64,000 nt of DNA from Neoceratodus forsteri (Eukaryota > Chordata > Ceratodontiformes > Ceratodontidae), in contig JADMNL010000022.1 in assembly GCA_016271365.2 (NCBI GenBank), forward strand, positions 221,812,501 through 221,876,500, read 5' to 3'. A program made the position numbers and the translations under genes. Position 1 is the stretch's first letter, and every line of letters starts with the position of its first letter. The notes below the pieces were generated by a model, which made no database searches, had not been told where the DNA came from, and saw only the letters and a program-made list of their open reading frames with translations. Shown in pieces: positions 35,498 to 46,447 of this stretch.

Positions 35498-38094
35498 AAG
35501 CATTTGTCAATGCCGAATGTCTGCTTGCTGGCATTGGCATTGGTAGTGTAGAAGTTACAGAGCTGCATAATAGGAAAGACAGTGAAGTATTGAACTGAAG
35601 CCAACCCCACCACCACCTGCAGAGAGTGACAGGCATTGGGGTGTGCCTTTGGGTCGTCAGGCATAATGGCCATGCCATTTCACCACACCCTACCCTGCAG
35701 ACACCAAGTGTCACGGTGTGCCTTGGGGTCTTTGGCCCTTATCGCACCCATTCCATCAGGAAATATGGTGAGATGGTGCGGTATAGAAGAATGGGGTGAA
35801 CTTTGGGGTCAAGAGTCCAAGGCATACCCTGATGCCTTTCACTGGCTGCAGGGTGTGGAATGGCATGAGCATTACAGGCAAGAATCCCAAGTCACAGCCC
35901 TGATGCCTGTCATTCTCTACAGGGTGAGGTGTTATGGTTGGAAACCCTAACACCTCAGGCATTCGTTAGTATTTTCACTCCAAATTTTCAACATGGTTTT
36001 TTTGTGACCCTCACCTCATGAACAGTGGCAATATCAGTTTGTTAACCGAAAGCTGCTTATGTACAGTGACTACGGCATTTAGCACCACAAGTGCAAAAAC
36101 ACATTCCGAACAGGATGTGAAAAATGACAGCTGTACTGTTTATGGGGAGGTGTAAAAAATGGCAATATTGAAAATCTGCAGTAAAAATATTAAAAAAACT
36201 GGTGAAGTCATGAGCGTGCATAGAAACTGTGCAATGCACACCCGTAATGTAATTAGTTTGGGGATTTTTTACAGCAGATTGTCAACACAGGCATTTTGGG
36301 ACCTCCGATCATGAACAGTGTCACTGTGATTTTCTTTATCTGTCCCGAACAATGATTTCCCACAACGACCATGCATCTCTGCGCTGAAAGTGTGAAAACA
36401 CATTTCGGCCATGTTGTGAAAAATGACAGCTGTACTGTTCATAAGGAAGTGTGGAAAAATGCCACTGGTGAAAATCTGGACTGAAAATATTACAAAGTCA
36501 TGAACTTACGAGCATGCGTGGAAACTGTGCAATGCTCATTGTAACACAGTCATTTTATGGACTTTTGTCACCAAATTTTCAACATAGCCATTTTAAGACC
36601 TCTACTCATGAACAGTGTAACTGTGATTTTCTTAATCCGTCCCAAACATTGCTTTCGCACACCAACTGCACCATTGTGCGCTACATGTGCGGAAACACAT
36701 TTTGGGTGACATGTGAAAAATGGCAGCTGTACTGTTCATAAGGAAGTGTAATAAAATGGCAATGTTGAAAATCTGGAGTGAAAATATTGAAAATTCGCAA
36801 ACTTATGAGCGTGCGTAGGAACTGCACAACGCACACTCGTAAAACAGTCATTTTTAGGAATTTTTCCACCAAATTTTCAACATAGGCTTTTTGAGAGCCC
36901 ACCTTATGATCAGTGGCAGTGTGATTTTGGTACTCAGTCCCGAAAGGTGAATTTTCATAGTGACTGTGAAATCACCCTTTGGGCCTGATTAACGCCATGA
37001 CAGTGACAGCATTCATGAGAAGGGGTCCCAAAAACCCCATGTTGAAAATTTAGTGCAAAAATTCCAAAAAATGCCTGAGATATGCTGCAAAGTTGAAAAA
37101 ACCCTATCTATCCCATTATACAACTTAGCGGCATTTCCTCAGTTCACGGTCGGCTTTGAAGAATGCAGACGTGTTCCCGTCACAAGATCATTGTGCTGGA
37201 GTCCAGAGGTAAGTATAGGGTGGGGGGTGGGAGGCAGGGTGCACAGTGGGAGGCAAGTGGGGGCAGAGACAGCGAGGGACCATTTCTGTGTTTCAGGATT
37301 GTTTTTTTTTGATTTTTAAATGACGACATGGGACATTTACCACACTGGGGTGGGCTCCCAGCATGGCACAAGGACGGCTTTTTGGAGGGGCGTGGAGCCG
37401 ATGGGGGATTGGGAACCCTCATTGGTGATAGCATCTGTTGCCACACTGGGGTGGGCTCCCAGCGTGGCACCCTGTACTCTCGGGGGGACCAGTAGAGCTG
37501 ACGGGACGACGCGGGACATTTTCCACGCTGGGGTGGGCTCCCAGCATGGCACAAGGGCTTTTTGGGGTGGCGGCGTGAGCCGACAGGGGATTGGGCACCC
37601 CATCAGTGATAGCATCTGTTGCCATGCTGGGGTGGGCTTCCAGCATGGCACCCGTACTCAGGGGGACCAGTGGAGCCGACGGGAGTTGGGTTTTGCGTGG
37701 ACCTATATGTAAGCCACGCTGGGGTGGGCACCCAGCGTGGCATGTGAAGCTCTGTTTGGGGGGGAGCACAGCACAGCTGATGGGGGATTGGGCACCCCCA
37801 TCGGCTATACAGTGTGTGCATGGGAGGGTGAGCACGCAGTATGCATGCCTGGGTGTGTGTGTAGGGGGAGCGCGCATGAGCAGGCGATATCTTATCGCTG
37901 GTCACTGAAGCGTAGCTCTCCCTTTCAACTGTACTCCACTGCATTTTAGACTGCTGTCATAGACAGCTCCAGCTGCCATTGGAGAACTGCGGCCGCGCCT
38001 GCAAACACACTGACTGAATTGGAAGAGGGCTGCCACACCTCCGAAAACTCGGATGATAGCATTATGTTTCTTGCACATGCGTGCAAGCAAACAT
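35498..38094 (+). mobile_element. Fold-back array element, copy 3 (three-unit array)
   Basis: It starts AAGCATTTGTCAATGC and ends GCAAGCAAACAT. Terminal segment 35498-35970; array units with GACAGCTGTACTG or GGCAGCTGTACTG near 36124, 36424 and 36722 (spacing about 298); a conserved segment 36900-37220; and a GC-rich tail (37220-38094) with five palindromic motifs. The inner edges of the two ends share ATGTTTGCTTGC, which acts as an imperfect terminal inverted repeat. No coding capacity is recognisable. The next copy starts three bases later. Confidence 0.8.
37340..37740. repeat. Five copies of a 27-bp palindromic motif
   Basis: Arms CCACGCTGGG and CCCAGCGTGG around a 7-bp loop occur at 37340-37366, 37441-37467, 37523-37549, 37622-37648 and 37714-37740, with small changes. 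Between them alternate phrases of the type GATTGGGCACCCC and GGGACCAG. Confidence 0.85.
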
Positions 38095-38097
38095 AAC

Positions 38098-40602
38098 AAG
38101 CATTTGTCAATGCTGAATGTTTGCTTGCTGGCATTGGCATTGGTAGTGTAGGAGTTACAGAGCTGCAATATAGGAGTGGCAGTGAAGTATTGAACTGAAG
38201 CCAACCCCATCACCACCCTGCAGGTAGTGACAGACATTGGGGTGTACCTTTGGGTTGTCAGGCATAACTGCCATGCCATTTCACCACACCCTACCCAGCA
38301 GACACTGACAAGTGTCACGGTGTGCCTTGGGTTCTTTGGCCCTTATGCACACCCCATTCCATCAGGAAATATGGTGAGATGGGTGCGGTATAGGAGAATG
38401 GGGTGAACTTTGGGGCCGAAGAGTCCAAGGCACACCTCAATGCCTCTCAGTGGCTGCAGGGTGTGGGTGGGGGTGGAATGGTATGAGCATTGCAGGTGAC
38501 AATCCCAAGTCACAGCCCTGATGCCTGTCATTCTCTACAGGGTGGGGCATTATGGTCGTAAACCCTAACGCCTCAGGCATTCGTTGGTATTTTCACTCCA
38601 AATTTTCAACATGTTTTGTGCCCCCCACCTCATGAACAGTGGCAATATCAGTTTGTCAGCTGAAAGCTGCTTTTGCACAGCGACTACGGCATTTGTCACC
38701 ACAGATGCAAAACACATTCTGAACAGGATGTGAAAAATGACAGCTGTACTGTTCATGGGAGGTGTAAAAATGGCAATATTGAAAATCTGCAGTGAAAATA
38801 TTAAAAAACTAGTGAAGTCACGAGTGTGTGTAGAAACTGTGCAACGCACACCCGTAATGTAATTAGTTTGGGGATTTTTTACAGCAGATTGTCAACACAG
38901 GCATTTTGGGACCTCCGATCATGAACAGTGTCACTGTGATTTTCTTTATCTGTCCCGAATAATGATTTCCCACAGCGATCAAGCATTTCTGTGCTGAAAG
39001 TGTGAAAACACATTTCGGCTATGTTGTTAAAAATGACAGCTGTACTGTTCATAAGGAAGTGTGGAAAAATGCCACTGGTGAAAATCTGGACTGAAAATAT
39101 TACAAATTCATAAACTTACGAGGGTGCGTGGAAACTGCGCAATGCTCACTCGTAACACAGTCATTTAATGGACTTTTGTCACCAAATTTTTAACATAGTT
39201 ATTTTAAGACCTCTGCTCATGAACAGTGTAACTGTGATTTTCTTAATCTGTCCCAAACATTGCTTTCGCACACCGACTGCACCATTGTGTGCTACATGTG
39301 CGGAAACACATTTTGAGCGAGATGTGAAAAATGGCAGCTGTACTGCTCATAAGGAAGTGTGGTAAAATGGCAATGTTGAAAATCTGGAGTGCAAATATTA
39401 AAAATTTGCAAACTTGCAAGCATGAGTAGGAACTGCACACCGTGCGCTCCTAAAACAGTCATTTTTGGGAATTTATTCACCAAATTTTCAACATAGCCAT
39501 TTTAAGACCTCTGCTCATGAACAGCGTCACTGTGATTTTCTTAATCTGTCCCAAACATTGATTGTGCACACCGACTGCGCCATTGTGTGCTACATGCACG
39601 GAAACACATTTTGGGTGACATGTGAAAAATGACAGCTGCACTGCTCATAAGGAGGTGTGGTAAAATGGCAATGTTGAAAATCTGGAGTGCAAATATTAAA
39701 AATTTGTGAACTTACGAGCGTGCGTAGGAACTGCACAATGCATGCTCATAAAACAGTCATTTTTAGGAATTTTTTCACCAAATTTGCAACATAGGCTTTT
39801 TGAGATCCCACCTTATGAACACTGGCACTGTCATTTTCTTAATCGGTCCTGAAAGGTGATTTCGTGCAGTGACCACAAAATCACCCTTTGGGCTCGACTA
39901 ACACCATGACAGTTCAAGAATTCATGAGGAGGGGTCCCAAAAACCTCATGTTGAAAATTTGGTGCTAAAATTCAAAAAAATGCCTGAGATATTCATCAAA
40001 GTTGAAAAAAACATATTTATTACATTATACAGCTTACCAGCATTTCCTCAGTTCGTGGTTGGCTTTGAAGAGTGCAGACATTGTTCTGGTCCACCAAGAG
40101 CTTCGCGCCTGACCCGGAGGTAAATATGGGGTGAGGTGGGGTGGGGAGGCAGAGTGCTAGAGGGTGGGTGTGGGTGGGCAGGAGACCGCCAAGGGAATTT
40201 TTTGTTTACAGGTTTGTTTGTTTTAGGATGACAACACGGGATGTTTGCCATGCTGGGTGGGCTCCCAGTGTGGCAGCTGGAAGGCTGTTTGGGGCCTGGA
40301 GCCAACAGGAAGGATTGCACCCCATTGGCCATAACAATTTTGCCACGCTGGGGTGGGCTCCAGCATGGCACTGGAAAGCTCTTTTTGGGAGTGGGGCAAT
40401 GACGGCGGGATTGGGCACTTCAGCCGGCCATACAGTGTGTGCATGGGGGAACGCATGAGCATACAATATGTGTGCTTGCATGCGTGCATGTGTGTGTGTA
40501 GGGGGGTGCTGCTCACTGTAGCAGAGCTCTCCCTTTCAACTGTACGGCACTGCATTTTGGATGATCGCACTATGTTTCTTGCACATGCATGCAAGCAAAC
40601 AT
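38098..40602 (+). mobile_element. Fold-back array element, copy 4 (four-unit array)
   Basis: Same architecture as copy 3 and in tandem with it: start AAGCATTTGTCAATGC, terminal segment to 38575, four array units (motif near 38737, 39032, 39329 and 39629), conserved segment 39780-40120, GC-rich tail ending GCAAGCAAACAT. The extra unit explains part of the length difference; the GC-rich tail is shorter than that of copy 3 and keeps only two palindromic motifs (near 40247 and 40341). Confidence 0.8.
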
Positions 40603-40604
40603 AA

Positions 40605-41640
40605 TGACTGTGATGTACTGTAAACTGAGAGCAAACAGCTGTCCCTTCTCACCTTACTTGTATACTTGCATGGACATCTAGTGTAATAGCCGGGCATCTG
40701 TTAACATCTGACTCATTGATGTTTCAGATTGCTGTAATTTCAGCTGTATTGTACACAAGGCCCCCCTAGAATTCTATGACTCCATTGCCATGGAATTTTC
40801 CATGGAGTTTGCATTACACCACAGAATATACATAGTGCCACGTATTTCACTGTTCTTGGTGAATTTTCAAATATACATTTTTTCTGTAGTGGCTGTCTCC
40901 CTTCCCCCATCTTGTTAATCCTGAAGTCACTCTTCTATGCTCAGCACATGATGTTATCGATGACATCACATCATATTTTAGCCAACATCAGAACTGCATT
41001 CTGCCACAGAAATGAAAAAAAAAAAATTTCACACAGATCAGCAAATCTGCTGCAGAAACCTAGGATCCCTGCTGCAGAAATCAGGGCAAAGTGCTCCAGA
41101 GTACTAGAGAGCCTCAACATAAAATGAAATATATTTAGAACAAAATATGTATCTCTTGAACCTGTACATTCTGGGTGATAATGTTCAGATGCTAATGTTG
41201 ATGATGCAAGATGGAAGCAGATTGATAAGTTGAGGTGAATAACTGTTGCAAAGCCTGAAAAAGTAAGACTATGAGAACAAACAGCACTTCTGAATGATGG
41301 TGTCCATGATGCATGGTTTAATAAAGAGGATGGAGAACATCTGGATGCTGCTGCACATTGTATAGTTTTGGGCCAACACACCAAGCTAGGAGAGGAAGTC
41401 AGACATCTGGATGCTGACGTGTGCTGTGGTAGTATCAAGGGCACCTAATTGTTGACACGTGCCATAGATGCACAGCTGGCAACCTGTAGGAGATAAAGCA
41501 ACACATTAGTGTGACTTGTTTTGTGGAAGGAGAAGATAATTGTTCATATTTCAAATAATAAAACATATCCCCTATGGGAAAAATACACGCTGTCTCTTGT
41601 CAGCTCACTGGAGCAGGGACTTTATTTATGTAGTTATTAA
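40605..41640. other. Intergenic DNA, no gene seen
   Basis: The minus-strand open frame 40971-41444 has no family resemblance and an amphipathic low-information composition; it is not called. Confidence 0.35.
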
Positions 41641-41663
41641 TTAATTAATTTATTAATTTTATC

Positions 41664-41673
41664 TGTCTATCTA

Positions 41674-41727
<54 letters not shown>
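41664..41727. repeat. (TCTA)n microsatellite
   Basis: About 15 tetranucleotide units. A degenerate TCTG/TCTA stretch resumes at 41828-41900. Confidence 0.95.
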
Positions 41728-41820
41728 ACCCTGAGCAAGACACTTAACTTCCTTGTGCTCCCAGGTCGCACCTGGAAACAAGCTTTGGTTTAGTGTGCCT
41801 TTCCTGCTTAAACAATTTCC
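41728..41820 (+). mobile_element. CORE-SINE 3' part with L2-type tail
   Basis: GAGCAAGACACTTAACTTCC (core) is followed by CACCTGGAAACAAGCTTTGG and TTAGTGTGCCTTTCC, the tail shared with 11235-11426 and with the L2 end at 19408. The tRNA head is missing; a TCTA repeat takes its place. Confidence 0.65.
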
Positions 41821-42239
41821 CCTTCCCCATCTATCTTTCTATCTGTCGATCTGTCTGCCTGTCTATGTCTGTCTATCTGACTGTCTCTCTGTCTATCTAG
41901 TCCAATAAATATTTTATCAGGTAAACAAGCAGTGACTTCTGGGAAAGGGAGAGGGTAAGGTGGTCATAGTAAAGAGATGCATTCACATACATAATTTTTG
42001 AACATAGGTACAAACACAAATACAGAAACATGATACATGGGGTACAGTTTACATTTTGCAAGTAAATAAGCTGCGTCAAGAACCCCTGAATGACTACAGG
42101 TTAAAGTACACACAAAGCACAGTCCAAGCAATCTTGAGGTACAGAGAAACATTCAGAAAAATGAAATGTTCAGCACCAGGTATTCAGTAACCAATTTGTT
42201 AAGTGGTGATGCTTATACAACAATGGACCTCAATAGAAA

Positions 42240-42460
42240 AAACAAACCACCCACCAAAGTACAACGCGGTCTCAGTAATATTTGTAGATCGTAAATATTT
42301 ATTACAGCATTAGTGCGACCCAAATACAGGCAAACCTTGACAGAATAAAGCGTAAACAGTTACGTATTGTTCAACTGCCGTTGAGCTTCATCAGACAAAT
42401 CCACAGCATAACATTTCTCCATTATAACACTAACTCAGTTCCCACCCAAACCAATCACAG
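42240..42460 (-). mobile_element. Possible Penelope-type terminal fragment
   Basis: The minus strand reads GTCTGATGAAGCTCAACGGC and later TGAGACCGCGTTGTACTTTG, phrases of the kind seen at ends of Penelope-like elements. No coding part adjoins. Very tentative. Confidence 0.25.
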
Positions 42461-42748
42461 TGTGAGTGCAATTATCTCTGAGCAACCACTGGCTCTAGTC
42501 AATCGTAAACTTGATGTTTTTCATGAAGGAATCAATCATATATGCATAGCCTGTTAACATGCTCAGTATTCAGAGTGACAATTATCAAAAATATTTATAT
42601 ATAATAAATCCATTAAAAACATTTTTTACTTGATCAAAATTGCGATCAGGTACATACTTATACAAAAAATATGTTTTACAATGAAATCACTTAAGGGAGG
42701 CAGAAAAATTCAATAAGTAAATGCAAATTCTTATATATATATATATAT

Positions 42749-43080
42749 GGCAAAAAACTCTGTTTAATGCATCAGTTAGGGTTGTTCTAGCGACAAAAGT
42801 GAGGAAATTCGTGTTAGGTTGTAAACCCCGGACCCCAACCCCACCCCCCAACCGCATTGGGGTGCATTGGGGTCATCAGCCCTAACTCTCACCCCATCAC
42901 ATGTGTAAAGCAGCAGAAGTATAGGAGAATGGGGTGAGAATTAGGACCGAACACCCCAATGCACACCCCAATGCTGGTTGGGGGAGTGGGCTGGGGGGTT
43001 TTCAACCCTAACACCGAATTTCCTTACTTTTTGTTGCTGTGGAACAACCCTAACTGATGTGTTAAATGGAGTTTTTTGCC
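42749..43080. mobile_element. MITE with long terminal inverted repeats
   Basis: Both ends read GGCAAAAAACTC inward, and over 90 bp of each arm pair (CATCAGTTAGGGTTGTTC and GAGGAAATTCG...GTTAGG are in both arms). The centre, near 42900, contains ATAGGAGAATGGGGTGA and is similar to the terminal segment of the fold-back elements (for example 38388-38407). Length 332 bp, no coding capacity. Confidence 0.85.
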
Positions 43081-43139
43081 TCTAATTTCCCTTCTTTTTG
43101 AGAATGATAACGAGAAATAGTGAATGTAATGCAGCAGCG

Positions 43140-43560
43140 GGAGCGTGGGGCCGTTCAGGCCCCACGCTCACACCACGTGATGTCTTGTGACATAGTAACA
43201 GAAACAGCAACACAAACAGAAGTGCTAACAGTGGCGCACATGGTAATGCAAGCATGAATGAGAACAGAAAGGGTAGCGCACATGGTGGCGTAGACAGGAA
43301 TGGTCCGACACGTGATGTCTTGTCACATAGTAACATGGTGCCCGCAAATGGATATGTCAGTGGGCATGGTGACATAAAGCGAAACAGAAAGAGAAACAGT
43401 ACTGTAGACACAAAATGGCAAAAAATAACAGACACGCAAGCGCAAATGAAAACGCAAAGGATAACGCACATGTTGGCGTAGACGTGAACGGTAAGTGAAA
43501 CGGGTATGGAACCGCAAGTGGAAAAGGCAACGATAACAGTAATGTAAGCACACAGGCTGG
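43140..43560. repeat. Degenerate, stop-poor tandem repeat
   Basis: CACGTGATGTCTTGT(G/C)ACATAGTAAC occurs at about 43174 and 43311, a spacing of about 137 bp. Between and after lie many six-base steps of the GNAACN/GNAANG kind (GAAACAGCAACACAAACAGA, GAAAACGCAAAGGATAACGC). This periodicity removes stop codons and creates the 208-codon minus-strand open frame 43082-43708, which is therefore not called as a gene. Confidence 0.6.
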
Positions 43561-43779
43561 TTTTCCCCAAAAGCTGCATAGAGAAAGACAGTGAGTACAA
43601 AGAATGTATGCATAATAATGGGTCTCGGAGCAGAAAATGAGGAGTTGGAATACTAAATAGCTTATATCTCAGGAACCATACGACATAGAAAAAAAATTTA
43701 AAAGTCATATGATTTAAGACTTTCCTGGCTAGTTTTGTACTTAGCCTCCAATATGGGGCTAAGCATTTTTTCTACGAAA

Positions 43780-44700
43780 AGTCCGTATCTTGCACCGTTT
43801 CCGAGATACGGGCCCTGAAAGGCGCGGCGAATGCCATAATGTTATTCTATGGGGAAAAAAAGACAAGTTTGGAGTGCCATAACTTTGGCTCCCTGTAGTA
43901 TTTTTTCACTAAACCACTAAAAGGCACATCTGTGGGATGTTGGCTGTCTTCCCTTCAAATTTCAGCTCAAAAGACCAAGCCGGTATATTGCAGCAGGGCG
44001 CCAAAGGATTGCTGCAATGAGTCGGATGCCGTAATGTTATCCTATAGGAAAAAGCGTCAACTTTGGAGTGCCGTAACTTTGCTGCCGTGTAATATTTTTT
44101 CAATGCAATACTGAAGAACACATCTGTGAGATGTTGGCTGCGTTCCCTCCAAATTTTAGGCCAAAGCACCAAACCGTTCTTTTGCAGCAGGGTGGCAAAG
44201 AATTGCTGTCATTTTCCCACAGCCTTGAAAAGTACTGTCGCAATTTGCGAAAGCTTTCGCAAACATTTGCGACACTTTCGTGAGTGTGACACTACTTTGT
44301 GAAAGTACTTTTTCCAGAAATTTGAAAAACATATTTCTGGGGTGTTTTATGCCAAAATAAAGACATGGCTAGCATCCTCAGGGCCCGACTAGGTGAATAC
44401 AAAAATAATTAGGTTGCTAGAGGGTCCCAATTTTAAATGGCAAGCATTTTTCTGATCACTAACTGAAAACAAAATGGTGGATTTGTGACAGTAAAAGGGC
44501 CATTTGCGACAGTAAAAAATGCACTTGCGACACTGTCGAACTTTTTGTTAACTTTTCCCATTGACTTATAATGGGAAATTGTTTTTTGAATAACTTTTGA
44601 ACCATTTAATATTTTTTCACGAAATCTTCAAAAGGCACATAGGGGACCATGGCCGCATGTTCCCTGAAAATTTTGGACTGGTCGCGCAAACCGTGCGACC
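43780..44700. repeat. Diverged tandem repeat with a perfect 20-bp palindrome
   Basis: Phrases such as TTTGGAGTGCC(A/G)TAACTTTG, TATTTTTTCAC and AGGCACATCTGTGGGATGTT recur near 43870, 44065 and, more weakly, 44580. Spacing of the first two is about 196 bp. TTTGCGAAAGCTTTCGCAAA at 44244-44263 is a perfect palindrome, embedded in a wider GTCGCAA...TTGCGAC pair. Confidence 0.6.
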
Positions 44701-44945
44701 TGTAGGCGCGACTGTAGAATTCCAGAAAAAGCATAAATGCATGTGCAGATCACACTTAATAACTCTGTAGCTGTGTATCCAACCAATATGAAACTTGGTA
44801 GATCCCAAGGCATATGGGTCTTGATTGTGTATTCCAAATTTCATGCAAATCCTTCAAACAGTTTGCAAAGTTATTAAGGTGCAAAATGTTGGGTTTAACA
44901 TGTAGTTGGCTCCTCAACCTAACTATGGTAGCACTACCGTATACC

Positions 44946-44947
<2 letters not shown>

Positions 44948-45032
<85 letters not shown>
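44948..45032. repeat. (AT)n microsatellite
   Basis: About 84 bp of alternating AT with one GTGTGT interruption, just downstream of the Penelope-like element. Confidence 0.95.
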
Positions 45033-45036
<4 letters not shown>

Positions 45037-45157
45037 CTAATATAGCCCTTTACCCACATTAAGTTTAATATATTTTTTAACATTCAATTAGTGTATTGCA
45101 GAAAACTTCTATGTTCTCACAGTTACATTATTAAACTCGCTAGATCTCATTTTATTT

Positions 45158-46168
45158 TTAAAATCTTTTCAAAAAAGATGACAGGTTTATACTGTCATTT
45201 AAGCCTTCTTCAGTCTTGGCATTTAATTTATAGATCACAAAACTCTCACGTTGACCAATACGTTTATTTAAATCGCCACCCCTAATGCCATAATCTACTT
45301 TTTCTATGCCTATGATCATAACCTGATGTTTTACCCCTGGATTAGCATCAATATGTTTAGCTATGGCATACATAGAGTCCTTTCTCTGTATAGCATGAAT
45401 GTGTTCACCTATTCTTACTCTAAATGCCCTAACAGTTCTCCCCACATAATAGCTCCCACAACTGCACTGTAATAAATAAACAACTCCCTCCGTAGCACAT
45501 TTAATAAAGGAGAACATTTTTATTACCTCCCCATTACAAAGATTTAAAAACTCCTTTCCTCGCATAACATACATGCAGTACATACATTTGCTGCATTGAT
45601 GAGAACCAAGTGGGGGGGTAACCACGTATGTATCTTAACAGGCACACTGGGTAACAAACTTGGTGCCACAGTTTCTTTAATAGTTTTAGGTCTCCTATAG
45701 ACAATTTTAGGACCCATAGTTACCATCTCTTCAATCTCGGCTCTAATTCTAATAGACTCCAATTACTTCTAATGATATTTGCAACCTCCGTTGCTCTTGC
45801 TGAATAAGTGGTAACAATAGGACAAACAGGACCCTTAACTTCTTTTGATTTGGCAATCAGTGTACTACTCCTCTGCATATTATCAACTTCCTGTACTGCC
45901 TTCACAATACATTTGTTGTTATACCCTCTATTTTTAAAGCGGTCTACCTGCCCCGCTTTCTTTTTTACATATTCAGATTCCTCACTGCAGTTCCTCAAGG
46001 TTCTGATTAGTTGCCCTTTAGGAATATTATTAATAATGTGAGCTGGATGACAACTTTCTGCTTGCAACAAACTATTCCGATCAGTATTTTTTTGAAATAA
46101 AGTGGTGCATACCCCCCAACCCTCTGTTCTATATATTTTCAAGTCCAGGAAATCTATTTCCTCTTGTA
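45158..46168 (-). mobile_element. Penelope-like retroelement, 3' part
   Basis: The minus strand encodes the end of a Penelope-type reverse transcriptase followed by a GIY-YIG endonuclease, the domain order peculiar to this class. It is cut off upstream by the tail of CR1-B at 46169. A search of the DNA beyond CR1-B (after 50105) gave no continuation by eye. Confidence 0.85.
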
Positions 46169-46175
46169 GAAACAT
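45158..46175 (-). pseudogene. Penelope RT C-terminus and GIY-YIG endonuclease, broken
   Basis: The first piece (46175-45720) contains EEIDFLDLKIYR, the motif after the RT active site, then TDRNSLLQAESCHPAHIINN and IPKGQLIRTLRNCS, typical of the Penelope thumb region. The second piece (45625-45158) has a cysteine-rich linker (CSKCMYCMY) and then the GIY-YIG core GVVYLLQCSCGSYYVGRT, with the basic helix FRVRIGEH, ending LSSFLKRF. The core RT with its catalytic aspartates is missing because the element is truncated, and a short frame break lies around 45620-45760. This endonuclease nicks target DNA for insertion; here it is a relic. Confidence 0.85.
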
Positions 46176-46447
46176 AGAAACATAGAATTTGATGGCAGAT
46201 AAGGACTGCTTGGCCCACCTAGTCTGCCCATTTCCCTACCTAATGGATAAGCTGCAGATCCTAGTTAACCAGCAGCCTACTTCTTCCTACCCACACCCCC
46301 TAGAATTGCCTTATGACTGTCCCATGCATGCTTGAATTTCACCACTGTTTTTGACTCCACAACCTCCTCCGGAAGGCAGTTCCATGCATCCACAACCCTC
46401 TCTGTCAAAAAATACTTCCTTAAATTACCTCTGAGCCACCCCCATCT

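Noticed and set aside
37180..37949. Many overlapping open frames on both strands
   Set aside because: They arise from GC-rich repeats with palindromic motifs; every frame repeats the same words.
35500..40600. Regularly spaced direct repeats that might suggest a CRISPR-like array
   Set aside because: Units are about 297 bp, imperfect and internally inverted, in vertebrate DNA; nothing like short repeats with unique spacers.
40971..41444. 157-codon minus-strand frame
   Set aside because: No recognisable domain, no plausible exon boundaries, no similarity to the TE coding regions of the window.
41664..41900. Tetranucleotide run considered as an origin or regulatory array
   Set aside because: It is an ordinary TCTA microsatellite beside a SINE tail.
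43082..43708. 208-codon minus-strand frame resembling a membrane protein
   Set aside because: Six-base period of the underlying repeat explains the absence of stops.
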